DNA from: Jacaranda mimosifolia
Taxonomy: Eukaryota > Streptophyta > Magnoliopsida > Lamiales > Bignoniaceae
Assembly: GCA_018894105.1 (NCBI GenBank)
Contig: CM032126.1
Location: 8,893,001-8,957,000 of the forward strand
Length of the DNA: 64,000 nt
Direction: 5' to 3'
In this document: positions 22,984 through 37,000 of the stretch, piece after piece
Numbering within the stretch: position 1 is the stretch's first letter
Layout of the letters: each line of letters opens with the position of its first letter
Translations under genes and position numbers: made by a program
Notes under the pieces: model-generated
Told to the model about the DNA's origin: nothing
The model's input: the letters and a program-made list of their open reading frames with translations, nothing else
Database searches by the model: none

Positions 22984-23089
22984 TTCCATGTTTAAGAGAC
23001 GTCAAAATCAAAGTTTGTCCAACAAGCAAGCACAGCCTAAAGATTGTGCGCGATACTTTATAGGTTCCTGAGTAGAAGGAGGATACTCT

Positions 23090-24560
23090 CCAAGGAATGT
23101 AAGCCCTTGAAAAGAATAAGATATGGGAGGAAATGAATCTACGTATTAAAAAAGCAAAAAGTACAATTGGATGCAAATAAGTTTTTACAACCATGTATGG
23201 ATCAGATGGATCACTTGAATAAATACAAGGCAAATCTGGTAGCTGAAGGCATCACCCCAATGTATGGTATTATTATCTTGAAACCTTTGCCCCTATAGCT
23301 AACTTAAACATAATAAGAGTATTCCTATCGGTAGCAGCCGACCTTGATTTACCATTGCAATAGCTTAATGTTAAAAATGTCTTTTCCTAATGGTGATTTG
23401 GAGAAAAAGGTTACATGGATTCCTCACCGGACTTTGGATATAAGTTTGGGACAAAAGTTTATAAGCTAAAGACGTCTCTATATGAGTTGAAATAGTCACT
23501 GAGGACATGGTTACAAAGACTTACTTGATTTGTAAATGCCCAAGGATACAAACCGAGGACAAACCAATCATACAATGTCCATAAGGTACTAAATTAATCG
23601 TTCTTATAATATATGTGGATTGATATTATTATGATAGAAGATGATATAGGTAAGATAGAGAGATTGAAGAGGTACATGACATCTGAATTTGAGTCTAAAG
23701 ACTTAGAAATACTAAAGTATTTTCTCGAAATGAAAGTTCTCGATAACAAAAAAGAATTGTGGTGTCCCAAAGCAAATATGCCATTGATCTACTTAAAGAA
23801 ACATAGATGACTGGATGTCGCCCTGTAGAAACCCCGATAGGCCCAAATAAAAAACTCGAGGTAGCAAAGGTGATGTATTAGCCAAGTCTCAGTACCTACT
23901 TGTTTGGAAACTTATTCACTTATCTTACAATGGTCGGACATTGCATTTGCTACAAGTCTTATGAGCCAATTTATGCATTCACTAGAATATCTTGAAGCCA
24001 TATTTCGAATTTTGAGATCCTTGAAAAGCTCCACAGAAGAAGGCTCGATTCTAATAAAGAATGAGTAGAGAAATATTGAGACATATATAAATGTGGACAG
24101 CTTAGGCTCTCACAGATAGAAAGTTAGCATCGTGGTATTGCACATTAATATTCGTGTTGGGAAATTTGGTAACTTGGCAAAGCAAGAAACAAAATGTGGT
24201 GCTCAAAGTAGTCCTGAAGCAGAGTATATGTCAATCCCAGTGAGTGTGTGAAATAATGTGGTTAAGAAGGATGTTGAAGGAATTAAGAAGACCGAGGATG
24301 ATGATGCTTATGAAGCTCTGCTGTGACAACAAGGCTGCCATTAACACAAAAACCAGTACAACATGATTGAATAAATCATGTTGAAATTGACAAAACACTT
24401 TTTAAAGGAGAAAATTGAAGCAGGAAAAATATGCAGATCATTTGCTCCAGCACCGCTGCAAATAGCTAATATTCTCACGATAGGATTATTCAAACCTAGT
24501 TATGATGTTCTTATTAGCAAGTTGGACATGATAGACATCTATGCACCAACTTGAGTGAGA
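23090..24560 (+). pseudogene. Ty1-copia RT/RNase H, degenerate
   Basis: Frames give blocks typical of copia pol, in order. These are a CKWVFTxxYGSDGS-like segment, FAPxAxLNxIRVxLSVAADL, LKTSLYELK, then YVD-DI in MWIDIIMIEDDIGKIERLKR (the second catalytic block, damaged), a TMVGH-like segment, KFGNLAKQETKCG and CDNKAAINTK (RNase H). The end is ADILTKGL-like. More than six shifts and stops occur. The linker motif at 21,330-21,690 may or may not belong to this copy. Confidence 0.75.
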
Positions 24561-26589
24561 GCGTCGGATACAATGAGAATGTATCGATGCAATAATTTAT
24601 GATTGAAGTAGTTGAAGATAACAAAGGAAGATATGGTTAAAATGGTAGGAGATAACAAACAAAGGAGCTATTCCAATTTTCAAAGAAAACAAGTTTTGAT
24701 TTTTATATTTAAATTTATTATTTCCTTAAATTAAGGGATCTTAGTAGAATTGTATTAATTTTTTCGGATTCAATTAGAGGCACCTTCAATTTTTTATCAT
24801 TCCAACCCCCAAACTTTCAAACACATATATAAATATATAAATCATTACATCTATATATATACATAAATAATTAAGATAAAAGGCTCAATTTTACATCAAT
24901 AACTTAACAAAAATTTGACTAATGTGATATATGCAGTAAAAGATTATCTCCTTCCTAAACACTTTCAAATATACAGTTTCCTTCCAAAAATATTTTTTGA
25001 GAACCTTCAAATTAAAACCGAACAAATATTACTTTTAATTCCCGAAAGTTACTTCCAAAAATTTATTCTCCCAGAATAAATTCCCAAATGCAAACAGACA
25101 AACCCTTTGTTTCTATGACCAATTTAATTTAGGATTTTAATTATTTTTATCATGTCAATATAATAGTTAGCGACTGATTTTTTCAGAAACTTTGAATGGT
25201 AGTACAAAATTTCTTTAATAATTTTTCTTCATCTTAACATATAAAGATATCATTACCAAATCTTATGAGCAAATAGATTAACAAAATTGAGGGGCGATTT
25301 ACTGGCCTAAGTTTTTAGCTTTCTTCTTAGCAATTATACTTAATTGCAATGATTTTGTCAAGCTTAAATTAAGTTTCTAGTTTCTTCCAGTAAAATAAAC
25401 ATAATAGATTTCATCTATCCTATAACTGCTCTAACATAATCTTAGTACATCTAATACTCCATCAGTTACAATGATTCAATATCATTTTAGACGAACTTAT
25501 TTAATGAAAAACCTAAATATTTTTGCCTGCCTTTATTACACTATGAGAAATGCAGTGGTTGCAACTTGGAAATTTATAAAGACTAGCAATCTACCACAGT
25601 CAATGCATGTGTTAAAATATTTTAATATTTTTATATATAATAATGTTATTTTTTGTTTTATATAATGTAAATTTATTTTAATTGTAATATATTTATTTAA
25701 TTTTTTATAAATTATAATTAAAAAATTATGATAAAATGGTAACTTTTTCCATAAAATATGTGAGTTGTAAACTTCTAGTTGTTAGGATTAAAAGAGAGAG
25801 TTAAAAAAAAACAAAAAACAATAAGGGCATTTTAGATAAATTATTTAAAAATACACCAAAAAGGGAGTAGATGTTTTATTAGTAGTATATATGTTTGGCA
25901 ACTGATCCTATTTTTTTACACTGATTGATAATGAAACCAAAATAATTTTTCAAAATCTCAAAATCAAAAATGTTAGTAATTGTAGCTTTTGGCTACAAAA
26001 ATTGTACGAAATAAATTATTGCCAAATATGTTTTTATTAATTTAATTCTTGTAAAACCTAATTGTAATATAATAATTTCAGTAGAATCAAAATTTTCAAA
26101 ATTTCTTCCCTACTCACCCTAAACCATTTTAAGCTCTTCAAGGAAGAAAAGTCCCAAACCAGGTTAATTAATAACCAAGTCATTCATAATAGATTAGTCA
26201 TAAATAAATAAATAAAGAAATAAAGTTTTGTCGAATGATCATTCGGCACAGCCTATATATCGACCTCATAAATGTGTGTAAAATTTGAATTTAAAATTTA
26301 ATAATTTTTTTTTAATATATATGTGTATGTATAAATAAAATAAATTCTTAAAAAAATAGCAGCATGCCTATTGCCTACACAAGCACTGCTTCCAACCAAA
26401 CAGATCCTTAGGTCAAATTGGGCCCACAGCCACCCCTTTGGACTTCTGCACAGTGTCCATCCTCCATATTTATTTTTTAGTATTTTCCATAGGAAAATCT
26501 GAAAGCTCGGAACTTCCAATTTACCTATTAATTAAAGTAATCAAAGTAAATAATTCTGAATTTTAGGATTGTAAATTTGTAATTACATC
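24561..26589. other. Intergenic AT-rich DNA upstream of the DENN gene
   Basis: No coding, repeat or transposon signature was recognised. The first few hundred bases may be the LTR of the copia relic. The distal promoter of the DENN gene presumably lies in the last part, but no specific motif can be assigned. Confidence 0.35.
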
Positions 26590-26744
26590 ATCATCATCAT
26601 GCACTGTCGCTGTTTTTGTTTTTCTTTTTTCTGTTTTCTGGGGTTGGACTTTGGGGGGGGGGGGGTGCGGGGGCGGTGTTTGTCGTGGGTCGTGTTGCCT
26701 TTTCTACATTTTCATCTCATTCGTAGAAAACCAACAAGGAGCGC

Positions 26745-26783
<39 letters not shown>

Positions 26784-28073
26784 GGCCGCCTGAACACTGT
26801 TTCTTTCTTAAAAGTCCAAACCTATACGTACATATACGTACACAGAACTATGTTGGACTTTTTTCCACCTCAACTCTCCACTCCTTGATATATCCTTAAG
26901 TTTAAAGGTCAGTTATTGGCCCATGCTTCTTTTCTCACCCAAATTCTTCTGTGATTATTCCTTTTCGTTATGTTAAGTGTGTTCTGTTTCTTGCTTTGTT
27001 TCATCTGACTATTTTTTTCTGTGTTATTTCTGAATTCCATTGTTTTTCTCTTCCTGTTTGGTGGGAGGATGGTGGTTTTGATTATATTCTTTGTGCTGCA
27101 TAGTATGAAAGTGGTGACTTTAGCTGAAATCGCGTGGAATCAGCTGTTTGTATGTTAGTTCACTTGCATGAGATGGAAAGTGGTGATCTTTTCGTGAAAT
27201 CAGAAATTTACTTTAGAAAGTTATGATCTTTTTCCAGTCTTTTGAGCTCAAATTTATTTGAGAATATATAATCCGATGATCCATTATAAGTGATACAAGT
27301 ATTTTTTATCGTGTTTTTCTAGACAGATGGATGCGCGTTCGTAACACCTGTTTGTTTGGCTTCTTTTCTTTTTTCAATGCGTTATCTTTTCACTTTGTTT
27401 GGGGTGGGGGAGTGCTGTGCAGTCAATCATAGTCATTGGTTGTTATGGTGAAAGAAAAATGGGGAAAGCAGATCGAGAGAGATCAAATTTTTGGCAATGA
27501 TGGCTACTGGGTTCATGTAGAAATTAGTATCCTTGGCCTGAAGTTGTTAGTTAACATGTACATTATTGTAGAAAAAGAGTGAAATGGTGAATTAAAGTGG
27601 TGCTCTTTAGTAATAATAATTTGCTGTTCTTTATATTCAGAATGGTTAATGGTCTAATGGCTCTTCATGTTGCTATGTTTCTACCTGTTATTTTATTCCC
27701 ACTGGGCAAATGCATATATTTTCTTGGTATGCCTCAATTAGGTGAATGGCTTTTAGAGACTGCCCATAATTTTTCTAGGATTATGCTTTGAATCTTTAGA
27801 TTGTAGGATGTCGCTTGTTTTTCAAAGAAGAAGAAGAAAAAAGAGGCTAAATGATTTTTTCTTTTCCCTTTATAAAAAAATTCAGTTTTTGTTTTCTTTC
27901 TCTTATTTAGAATATTTGGGAAGTAATATGGTGACTGGACAACTTGCATTTACAAAAACAATTTCCTTATTCAGTTATTCTGACTTTGTAGTAGATTTTC
28001 AATTCATATGGTGGAAATCTTTGTTCTTGAGCTCATAGCAGCACATTTTTGCAGGAGAAAGGAGGTTTAAGAA
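26590..28073 (+). promoter_or_regulatory. 5' leader and probable 5'-UTR intron of the DENN gene
   Basis: The AT-rich upstream changes to a region with a 13-G run (about 26,653-26,665) followed by GCGGGGGCGG, and then a (CT)n tract (about 26,745-26,781), common in plant 5' UTRs. A donor AAAG|GTCAGTT at 26,907/26,908 and an acceptor TTTTTGCAG ending at 28,054 define a likely 1.15-kb leader intron. The 19 nt between the acceptor and the ATG at 28,074 (GAGAAAGGAGGTTTAAGAA) would be the end of the UTR. The transcription start is not identifiable. Confidence 0.5.
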
Positions 28074-31000
28074 ATGGAGAAAGATGAAGAGTCAGGCAGC
28101 CCTGGATGGAGTGCATCCTTCTTCATGCAAACAACCGAAGATGTTGCAAAAGCTGTTGCAGCAGCAGCTGCTGCTGTTCACTCACAACGACCTTCTGTGG
28201 TATATTCATCGAAAGACGAAAGTGGCAGCCAGCTTCAAAGACTTCAACATCATGTTTCTAGGATGCTAAAGGGCCTATCTAGTCCTCCTGATATAAAAAG
28301 TGGACCTTACAACCCAGAAATACTAACTAGTCAGAAACGTCAGTGGGCAAACTTCCAATTACAGTCGCTGGTAGGCTGTTTTCTCATAAGTTTCCATTTG
28401 ACTCATCTGCATGTTGTTGCCGGCAAACTCTTACTTATTGCCATTAGTATTTCTGATGGGACAAAAGGCACGCAAATAACGAAGACATAACTAAACTTGT
28501 TTACTTTTGACATCAGAACTAACTCACTTTTCTGAGAAATGATGAACCAGAATTAATAGGATAATGTTCACTCTCTAAAGTAATTACTCTAATTAGTAAA
28601 AATCTAGCTTACTCTGTAACTGCTAGGCAATTATTCCCAAAGCGTGTCTCTCCCTTCTGTCTATTCTTTCTACTGATTTTCCTACTTCAGAAGCATGCTT
28701 CCTAGCATCTGGACTCAATCTCTTTCCCTTAAAGCTAGGATTTTTTTCCTTCTTCGACCCTTGCCAAGCCACAAGAGAAAAGGCAAGCTGACCTAGATTT
28801 GAATGCCTACTTTCTGTATCAAAGAATTTACCAAAGTCTATGCATCTAGCTATCGGATCAATCCATTGGAGAACTCTAACTGAACTTACAAGCTTTCATT
28901 TTGTTCTGTCAATAAGTGCCACAAATTTTCTCTGGTAAAAAAGAAGTGGTGAAGTGTTGGAGCCTTCTCTAAAGAGAGAAAAGTCTCATTACTTATACCT
29001 ATGTACTGAAAGGAATTTGCACTGTTCCGCCTAGAATTATCTTCTTTTTTTTAGCTATTATTCTCTTATATATATATATATATATATATGTACAGAGAAG
29101 CTTGTTACTTGAGGTTTTCGCATATCATTATGTTACTGAAGTCTGCAGGACCACAGAGTCTGGAAGCAGCCATCAAAGCTTTTTGAAAGCATGGTAGTTT
29201 TGGGACTTCCTCCAAATTCTGATATTCAGGCAATTCAAGATGTGTATTTTGCTAAAAAGTCTGAAGGTTCGGGGAGATTTCGAAGTGCACTTGGTGACCA
29301 GCATCAGTCTTGTGTAGAACCTACTCTTGAGCCTCAGGTGGCTGTATTTGTTTTTCACTTCTGTCCTTTCTGCGTCAGGATTTATTAGTTATGTGATAAT
29401 TATGAGAATTAGAAACAATCTTCTGTTCCGGTTTCAGATCTTGTTTGTTTACCCTCCGGAAAAACAGCTGCCGCTCAAATACAAGGATCTTCTTTCGTTC
29501 TGCTTTCCTGCAGGAGTAGAGGTGCAGTGAAGTGCTATGACTTGTTTGCTCTAAGAATTAGTTTTGAGTCTGTTTAATTTATAACTCTGTTTTCTTATTC
29601 TCTTTCTGAGTAGTCAGTGGACTATTTTTTTGGCAGAAACTTACACTTAAGTGTTGAAGATTATAGTGACTGTTGATTGTTTTAATGAAAATCAGATCTC
29701 TTTTTCATTTTCTTGGTGTAGTGGAATTTGTAGGATTTTACAAGCTGAGAACCTTTCCTTTCTGATAGAGCGTCTTTATAGTTTAGAAGTAACAAAAGAT
29801 AATTTTCAGACAGGTCAATGTTCTCAGTTAGTTGTAATTTAATTAACTTAAAACAGACTGTCAGTCAGCAACCTAAATTGTTGTCTGTCTTGCGCGGGTG
29901 CATACTTTTTTGAGTCAGTAAGTTGTGTCTGTGCATCTATGAAGCATTTCTCTGCTAAGTGCATAATAAATTGAATTTCTTGGCTGACTTTCTTGCATTG
30001 CTGGATAATGCTTGCATGGTTTCTTAAATCAGTGCAGTTAGGACCCACTTCTAGTCTATAGTATAAATAATAAGAAAAACAGAAACTCTTTACTGTCTAA
30101 CTCACTTCCTAGAGGATCTGGTTTTTATGTTGAGTTTCTAAAAAACTCATGATTGCAGGTTAATGCTGTAGAGAGAACTCCATCAATGAGTGAGTTAAAC
30201 GAGATACTCCTGGGACAGGTATTTGCAGACACTGATTTGTGCTTTAAATTTTGTCTGCGAAAAATTTATGTCATGGTTCATAAATAAAATTTGAATCTGT
30301 ATGAAAGCTAAAATAGGGGCTTTAAATCAAACTGTCAAATATATGATTGAAAACATTATATAACTATTTTATTCACTTAATCATTGTGGTTCCTATGAGT
30401 ATGGCTGGTTGTTAGGACTTAGGAGGAACACGTTTGCTGATTCTCTTGAAAGTCCAACCAACCTGTTACCCTACTCTCTTTCCTCTATCATTTGTTTTTG
30501 TTCTCTTTTCTAGATCTTCAGCAAGTAGTCCCCTCAGCATTTTCTATTAAAAAATCATGCATGAGTAGGGTCTGCCGCTTCCCCTTTACAATGTATCTTA
30601 GATGTTTTAGTCTCTGAGTTTTGAACTTTCAGAAACTAAACCCCATCCACCCAGTCATTGCGAGATTATCAAGCAAAGTTCTTGCTAGCAGTGCCTATTT
30701 GCTTTTGCCTGTGCCGAGTGTTTTATAGATTTATTTGTTGCTGCTTTTGCAGGAACATCTCAAACAGAATGATCTGTCCTTTGTCTTCCGGCTGCAGGTA
30801 TGCTGTAAACTGACCTGTTGTTATTTTTGCTGCTTGTCCCTCGCCTTTCATGCATTGAACTGGGTTCTACATAACCTCAATTTCCTATGAGGATTCTGAA
30901 TTGTTATGACCATATTGCTCTTTTTGTGGGAGATGACTAGGTCTAAACACTAGTGGCTGTTGTGGCTAGCATTCTATAAAATTTTAGATTTATTTCCTGG

Positions 31001-34000
31001 CAGTGTCTATACAAATCTAAATTGGATCTTTGGGTGTCTGATTTATTATGCTCATTAAATAATTTGTTACATCCTTATTTAGTTGTCAAAGTCGACAATA
31101 CAGTTCTTGTGATGTATTTCACAAATTCTAACCATGACTATTCAGAGACTGACTTTAATGCATTATGTTTACACAGCAAAGTCCATTAATTGCTTGTCTC
31201 TGTGCCCGTGTTTTTGTGATAGCCTTTCCTTTTTCCCTTTCTTAGGACACATGTTTTCCTGTTATGAAAATTTTGATTTTTTGTCTGAAAATACACATGA
31301 ACCCTCTGATTTTTTTCATTTAGGGATTTTGCGTGACGCACATATTTTCAGTAAATTGTTCTAGTCATGTAATAATGTTTTTCATTCTCAATACTAAGTT
31401 TCAACTTGAAAGGACATTTTTAGAATATTAAAACCTTCTTCTTAAGAAGCATTGTTTCCTTGGCTGCTTTAGTTCTCTATTGAATCTATTAAACTTTTTT
31501 AATGAATTTGTGCAAGCCCACTTGTTTTCTTTTTGGTTCAATATTGTGAATCTGTGAAAACCCACTCGTTTGCTTGTTAGTCCATGGCTGTTGTCTATCG
31601 AAATTTTCTGCAGACTTCGTGTATAAGGATAGTAGTTAGTTTGAACTGACTCCTTGAAAATTATCCTTATGGACTTGGATAGATGCATTGCTGAGATATG
31701 TAGAAGAAGAGTATGTGTAACTTTTGCCCTCATAAGAATCTTCACATGTTTCTCTGTTTTCTTGGTAATCATTGGATGATAAATAATGGGTAAAACTGAG
31801 AGTATTTTGTAGTTTTTCCAGGCTGATTTCCTTTTTGGTCTTTTTCATGGTTTGTACACATCTGGGATCAGAATCTCCTTTTTATATGAAAAATGAAATT
31901 TCTCTTATTCATTCACGGTGTAGAACTTCAGATGAAGACAGTATTTCAAGCTGTCTTAGACTCTTAGTGCAGCATGACTCTTTTCCTCTCTCTCACATAC
32001 ATTCTACTCCCCCCTCCCCTCTCTCTCACTGTAGGGGTGTAAACGGATATTAAATGAATCGAATATATTGTTTCCATATTCGTATCCATTTAACTTTTCG
32101 AATAATCAGATACGGATATGGATTTTGACAGATATTTAAAAATGATATCCGAATTCATATTCGTCGGATATCGGTCGAATTCGGATTTATCCATATTCGA
32201 TTATAATTATTCAGATGCATTCATATTTTATTAAACTTAGCCGTATTTGAATTATTTTTTTATATTCACATTCGATGGTAATTTTTTAGATATCTATTTA
32301 CGAATATCCAAATACGTTAATTTATGAAAATATAACAAATAGATATTTTAATTAATAGAAGGAACTATATAATTTCGTTAAAAAAAAAAAAAAGAAAAGC
32401 AATCAAACAAATATTATAATTTTTCATTAATAATTGACTTTATAATTGATTATTAGTACTAATTAATAATAATAATGGCATTTAAGTATATTAATTATGA
32501 AGTCAACCAACAATAATTATGTTTATTAATTTTATTCTTCAATTTCTTCTCTATATTACAGTAATTTTTAAAATTTATTCTTTTCTCTTCCAAATTCTTC
32601 AATTATAATTTACATATATACATATGGATTATGAGATTTTTATTAAAAAATATAAATAATATATTATTTAATAAATTTATATTTGGAGGGGATATTAAAC
32701 GGATCAGATACGCATTTACCATATCCTTATCCATTTATAATTGGATATCTAGTAATCGAATACGAATAATATCCACTTTAAACGGATGCGAATAAATTTT
32801 GTGATAAATTTTGTATAAACAAATACGAAGGCAAATAGTAAACGAATTTTTGATATCCATTTACAGCCCTACTCACACACACACGCATGCACATATGGAG
32901 TTTGTCTTTTTAATTTCATTTTGTGTATCCAGGTAGCTGATGATTCAACTCTTTATGGTTGCTGTGTCTTGGTTGAGGAAATCATACAAAAGCCATCAGG
33001 ATTAATTTCCATGATTTCAGATGGGCAACCTCTTTGCTCGAGTCAAAGCCGCCGTGTTTTCACTACCCACCGTTGCTATTGCATTCTTTCCAGACTGCCA
33101 TTTTTTGAGCTGCATTTTGGCATGTTAAATAGGTCTGTGGATATTTCTTTCTCTACAAATGCTGCATGTGAAGCTTCCAGATGGGAATCATGACATAATT
33201 AGGAGTCATTGTTATATTATGAATGGATTTTCAGCTGATGTGCAGAAAGTTTTTTGTAAAAATTACCTGGAACTAGTGGTATCACATAATTGAATTTCTT
33301 ACTAAATGTGTTGGAGCTACTGATATTAATGGCTTCGTCCCTGAATTCTTGCGATAGATGATTCACTGTTTTCTGTCAGTTTGAATGTTAGGTGTTGCAT
33401 TTGATTGATTTCCATCCAAGATGAGCACTTCACGAGGAAAAAGAATTAGAACATTGAGTAATTTTGTAGTTTGTTCTATTTTCCACTGTTCACTCCAATT
33501 GGAGGATGTAACTGTTCTATGTTGAAAAACTTCCCTTTTAGTTAAGGAATATATTTTCTTTCTTCACATGGCAAGATTTTTTAAAACTTAGTTTTTGTGG
33601 CACGTTAAGATTCAGCTGCTTGGGATTTGACCGTGCAAGAACTATATTTATGTATTTATTTTCTTCCAACATAGAATGACATTGTTAGTTTAGATTATCC
33701 AAAAGCTGACAGAGTGCAGCAATTGTTTTGATTGTTGCCAGTGCTCATCTTGATGTGTTTGTTTCACCTTTTGTAGCATCTTCACTGAAGAGAGGTTGGA
33801 ACGGTTGACAAAGCAGATAAGTTATTTGGATTTGGAGTCACCTGTTGGCTATGATATGGTTGAAATGCTAGATGAGAAAGCTAGTTGTTTATCAGTGGAG
33901 AATGGAGCAGGCAACATACAGAATCGAAGGGTTGAAGCTTCTCAATCAAGCACAAGTGGTTCTATCTCCAGAGAAGTGATGGACAATATGTCGCATAAAA

Positions 34001-37000
34001 ACTTAAATGAAGACAGCTCTGCCAGGAAGGAACCTAATGGTAACGATGTCCTACTCGATCCCGTAACAGAGAAGCTTGGTTCTTGTGGAGAACCTGCTGG
34101 TGATACTTCTACCAATGAAAATTATTCAAACAATCAATCAACAGATAGGCATTTTCCAAATGCTGTTTTACCATTATTACGGTATCAACAAGGTGAAAGC
34201 TCTGAATCTTCCTCCAGGTTGGTTCTTTTGTTTCGTATGTTCATCTGGAAATGCTTAATTTGTAGGCCATGTCTCTTTGAAGATAATGTACCATGTTTTG
34301 TGCCTTTAGGCATCTATAGTAAAGAGTTTAATATGATCTCCGCATATTTTTAGCAATTTTTTTTGGGAGGGAGGAACGTGAATTTTTAGATGTAGTACTG
34401 TGCTTTATCTCATCATTAAGCCTATGTGGGACAGTTCTTATTCAATCTTGTACTCATTGTTGCACAAACCTTAAATTTGTAGTGAATTGCATAACTCATA
34501 GAGGTAGGTTAAAAGGTTGCATGTTCCTTAAAACAGGTCTTGTGTTCTATTTTCCTGCCAATATACATCAATACCATGCTGATGTCCTTTTCTACTGTGG
34601 TGAAATGTAGCTGTTTGGGTCCATACCTAGAACACTGATGCTGAGAGAAACCTCAAAAAATTGCTGCATAGATAGCTTGAGTTCACAATTCCTGGTAGTT
34701 GCATCATCCAGCATTGATACAGAATACTAAAAAATGTATTGTAATCTGCCAATGCAGTTTTCAAGGTTCTCCAAGTGAAGATAGGCATTTCAGAAGTGAT
34801 GTCGATGAGGCAGAAACAGAAGAGGCATCATCATCTGGAAGAGATATCTTCAGTGAACACAGTGATATCCTTGAGTGGGCAAAGGTTGGAATTTATACCT
34901 AGGTGTATGTTGATCTCTGCTATGCTATAAGTTAGCTACTGAAGTGTTCGATTTCTCTGTCACCCACTTTGCAGGCCAACAACCATGGATCATTACAAAT
35001 AATCTGTCAATATTACCAATTATGTTGCCCAACACGTGGTTCAACAATCAAGTTTCACCCTTTGGATCACCTGCACCCTCTTGAATATCATAGACCTGAT
35101 CAAACAATTCTACATATTCTAGGATCAACGGTTGATTTGAGGTCATGCAACACAAGTTTGGAACTAGCAGAGGTATCTTAGGTTTGGGATTGCCACATGC
35201 TATACTTTGATCAACCCTTTTGCTTCTGGAAAGGGCTCTAATGTTTCACCCTTGTCTGAATGTAAATTTAGTACCAATATGAAATGAGGTTATCATGTAG
35301 TTGTGGTCGAATTTGTTTCAACTTTTTCCAGCAACTGTTCTGTTAAAATTGTCAACATAATTCTCTCTGCTGAAGATCTCACTTTTAATTGTCAAATTCT
35401 GGTTATTCGTCATAGGCCCACAGTGCACTTATGGTGGAAGAGGAGGCAGCGGCTTTATCAGTATGGGCTGTTTCTTATTTATGTGGTTCCCTCCGTCTGG
35501 AGCATGTATGTTCAGCCCCCATGGGAGAAATCCATTGCTTTAAATATCATCAGAGGCACATGCACGTCTTTGTTTCTGTGCCTTTTATTAAGTTCATATC
35601 AGCTTGCTTAAAGTCATGATATAAGTTTAGTCAACTATTCAATTGGAGAAATAGCGCACACACAACCACAGGCATTGTGAATGGCCATGCATATTAAGCA
35701 TGTCTATGTACGGTCCAGCATTGTACTCTTACATAGATTTACTGGATGCTTTCGTACTCCTTGTTTCCTAAAGTTATTTATTGCGATTGCCTTTTACAGG
35801 TGTTGACATTGTTTGCTGGTGCTCTACTGGAGAAACAGATTGTGGTTGTTTGTTCAAATTTGGTATGTGTTACATGTAAAAGAACTGATTGTGAATCTGT
35901 ATGTGATTTCCTATCAACTCTATGCTAATTTGTTCCTGTTCCTTCAGTCTGAATGCATCTAGAATTCTGGCATTATTGTCTGAAGATTTTAATCAGCTTT
36001 TCTGACCTGTTATGGCCGTATACCATCTTGTCACATAACTTGTACAGGTTTCTTGTGATGTATAGTTGATTGTACTTTAGTCTTATAGCCATTTGCAGTC
36101 TGGTTGATTGAAGATTAGTCTTGGCAGATCTAATCCTTGAAATTCTTACTATTCGCATCTGCTTCTTTTTTTCTCTATGCATCACCAAACTGTTATTAGA
36201 GACACAACTTAATTTCTGATATCATTTTGGTTTATGTTGATTTCATGTGCAGGGAATTTTGTCTGCTTTAGTTCTGTCTATTATCCCCTTGATTCGACCT
36301 TATCAGTGGCAAAGCTTATTAATGCCAGTAATTTCCTCAACTGTAATCTTTTGTACTGTTTTCCTGGACTTTTTTTGTACAATTTCATTTTGCTCTATCT
36401 TTCCTTGCATATATATATACCATGGCTTATCAAACTGCTTGACAAGAATCTATTAGCAGGTTTTGCCAAATGACATGCTGGACTTTCTTGATGCGCCTGT
36501 GCCATACATAGTGAGTTTCTCATGGCTATGGCTCATGAATTGAAAAAACTCTTAGATGCATTTTTCAATATGTACATTTTGTGAAGTTTCTTGGCCATTA
36601 GTTTTTATCGTAATATTGAAAGCTTAATAAAATATCTGTATTTCAACTCTCAACTGAGATTGTGCGTATCATCCTATTCAGTTGCGTTCAGGAGAGCACT
36701 TTCTGAATCTTATGTTAACTGGACTAAGATTAATCCAACACTTAAACCCTTGATGTCATGCCAAGTTGGAAGAGAGCATTTAAAATAAATAAATAAATAA
36801 ATAAAATACATTTTAAAGATTGATCTACTATCATAAAATTCTCATGGTGATCTTGACAAATGCTAAACAAGAAGGGAAATTTCATATATAACAATGAAAG
36901 GAAGTGCTAGTTTAGGATGATTAATTTTCACTTTTTGTGTTCCTCTGCTGCTGAATTCTATTATGTTGAATTAATGTGAATTGAAGCCAAAGCAATTTGA

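Noticed and set aside
33133..33192. Continuation of exon 6 reading frame to a stop at about 33,193
   Set aside because: A GT donor at 33,133 followed by an acceptor at 33,776 joins in phase and continues the conserved DENN sequence, so the extension is intronic.
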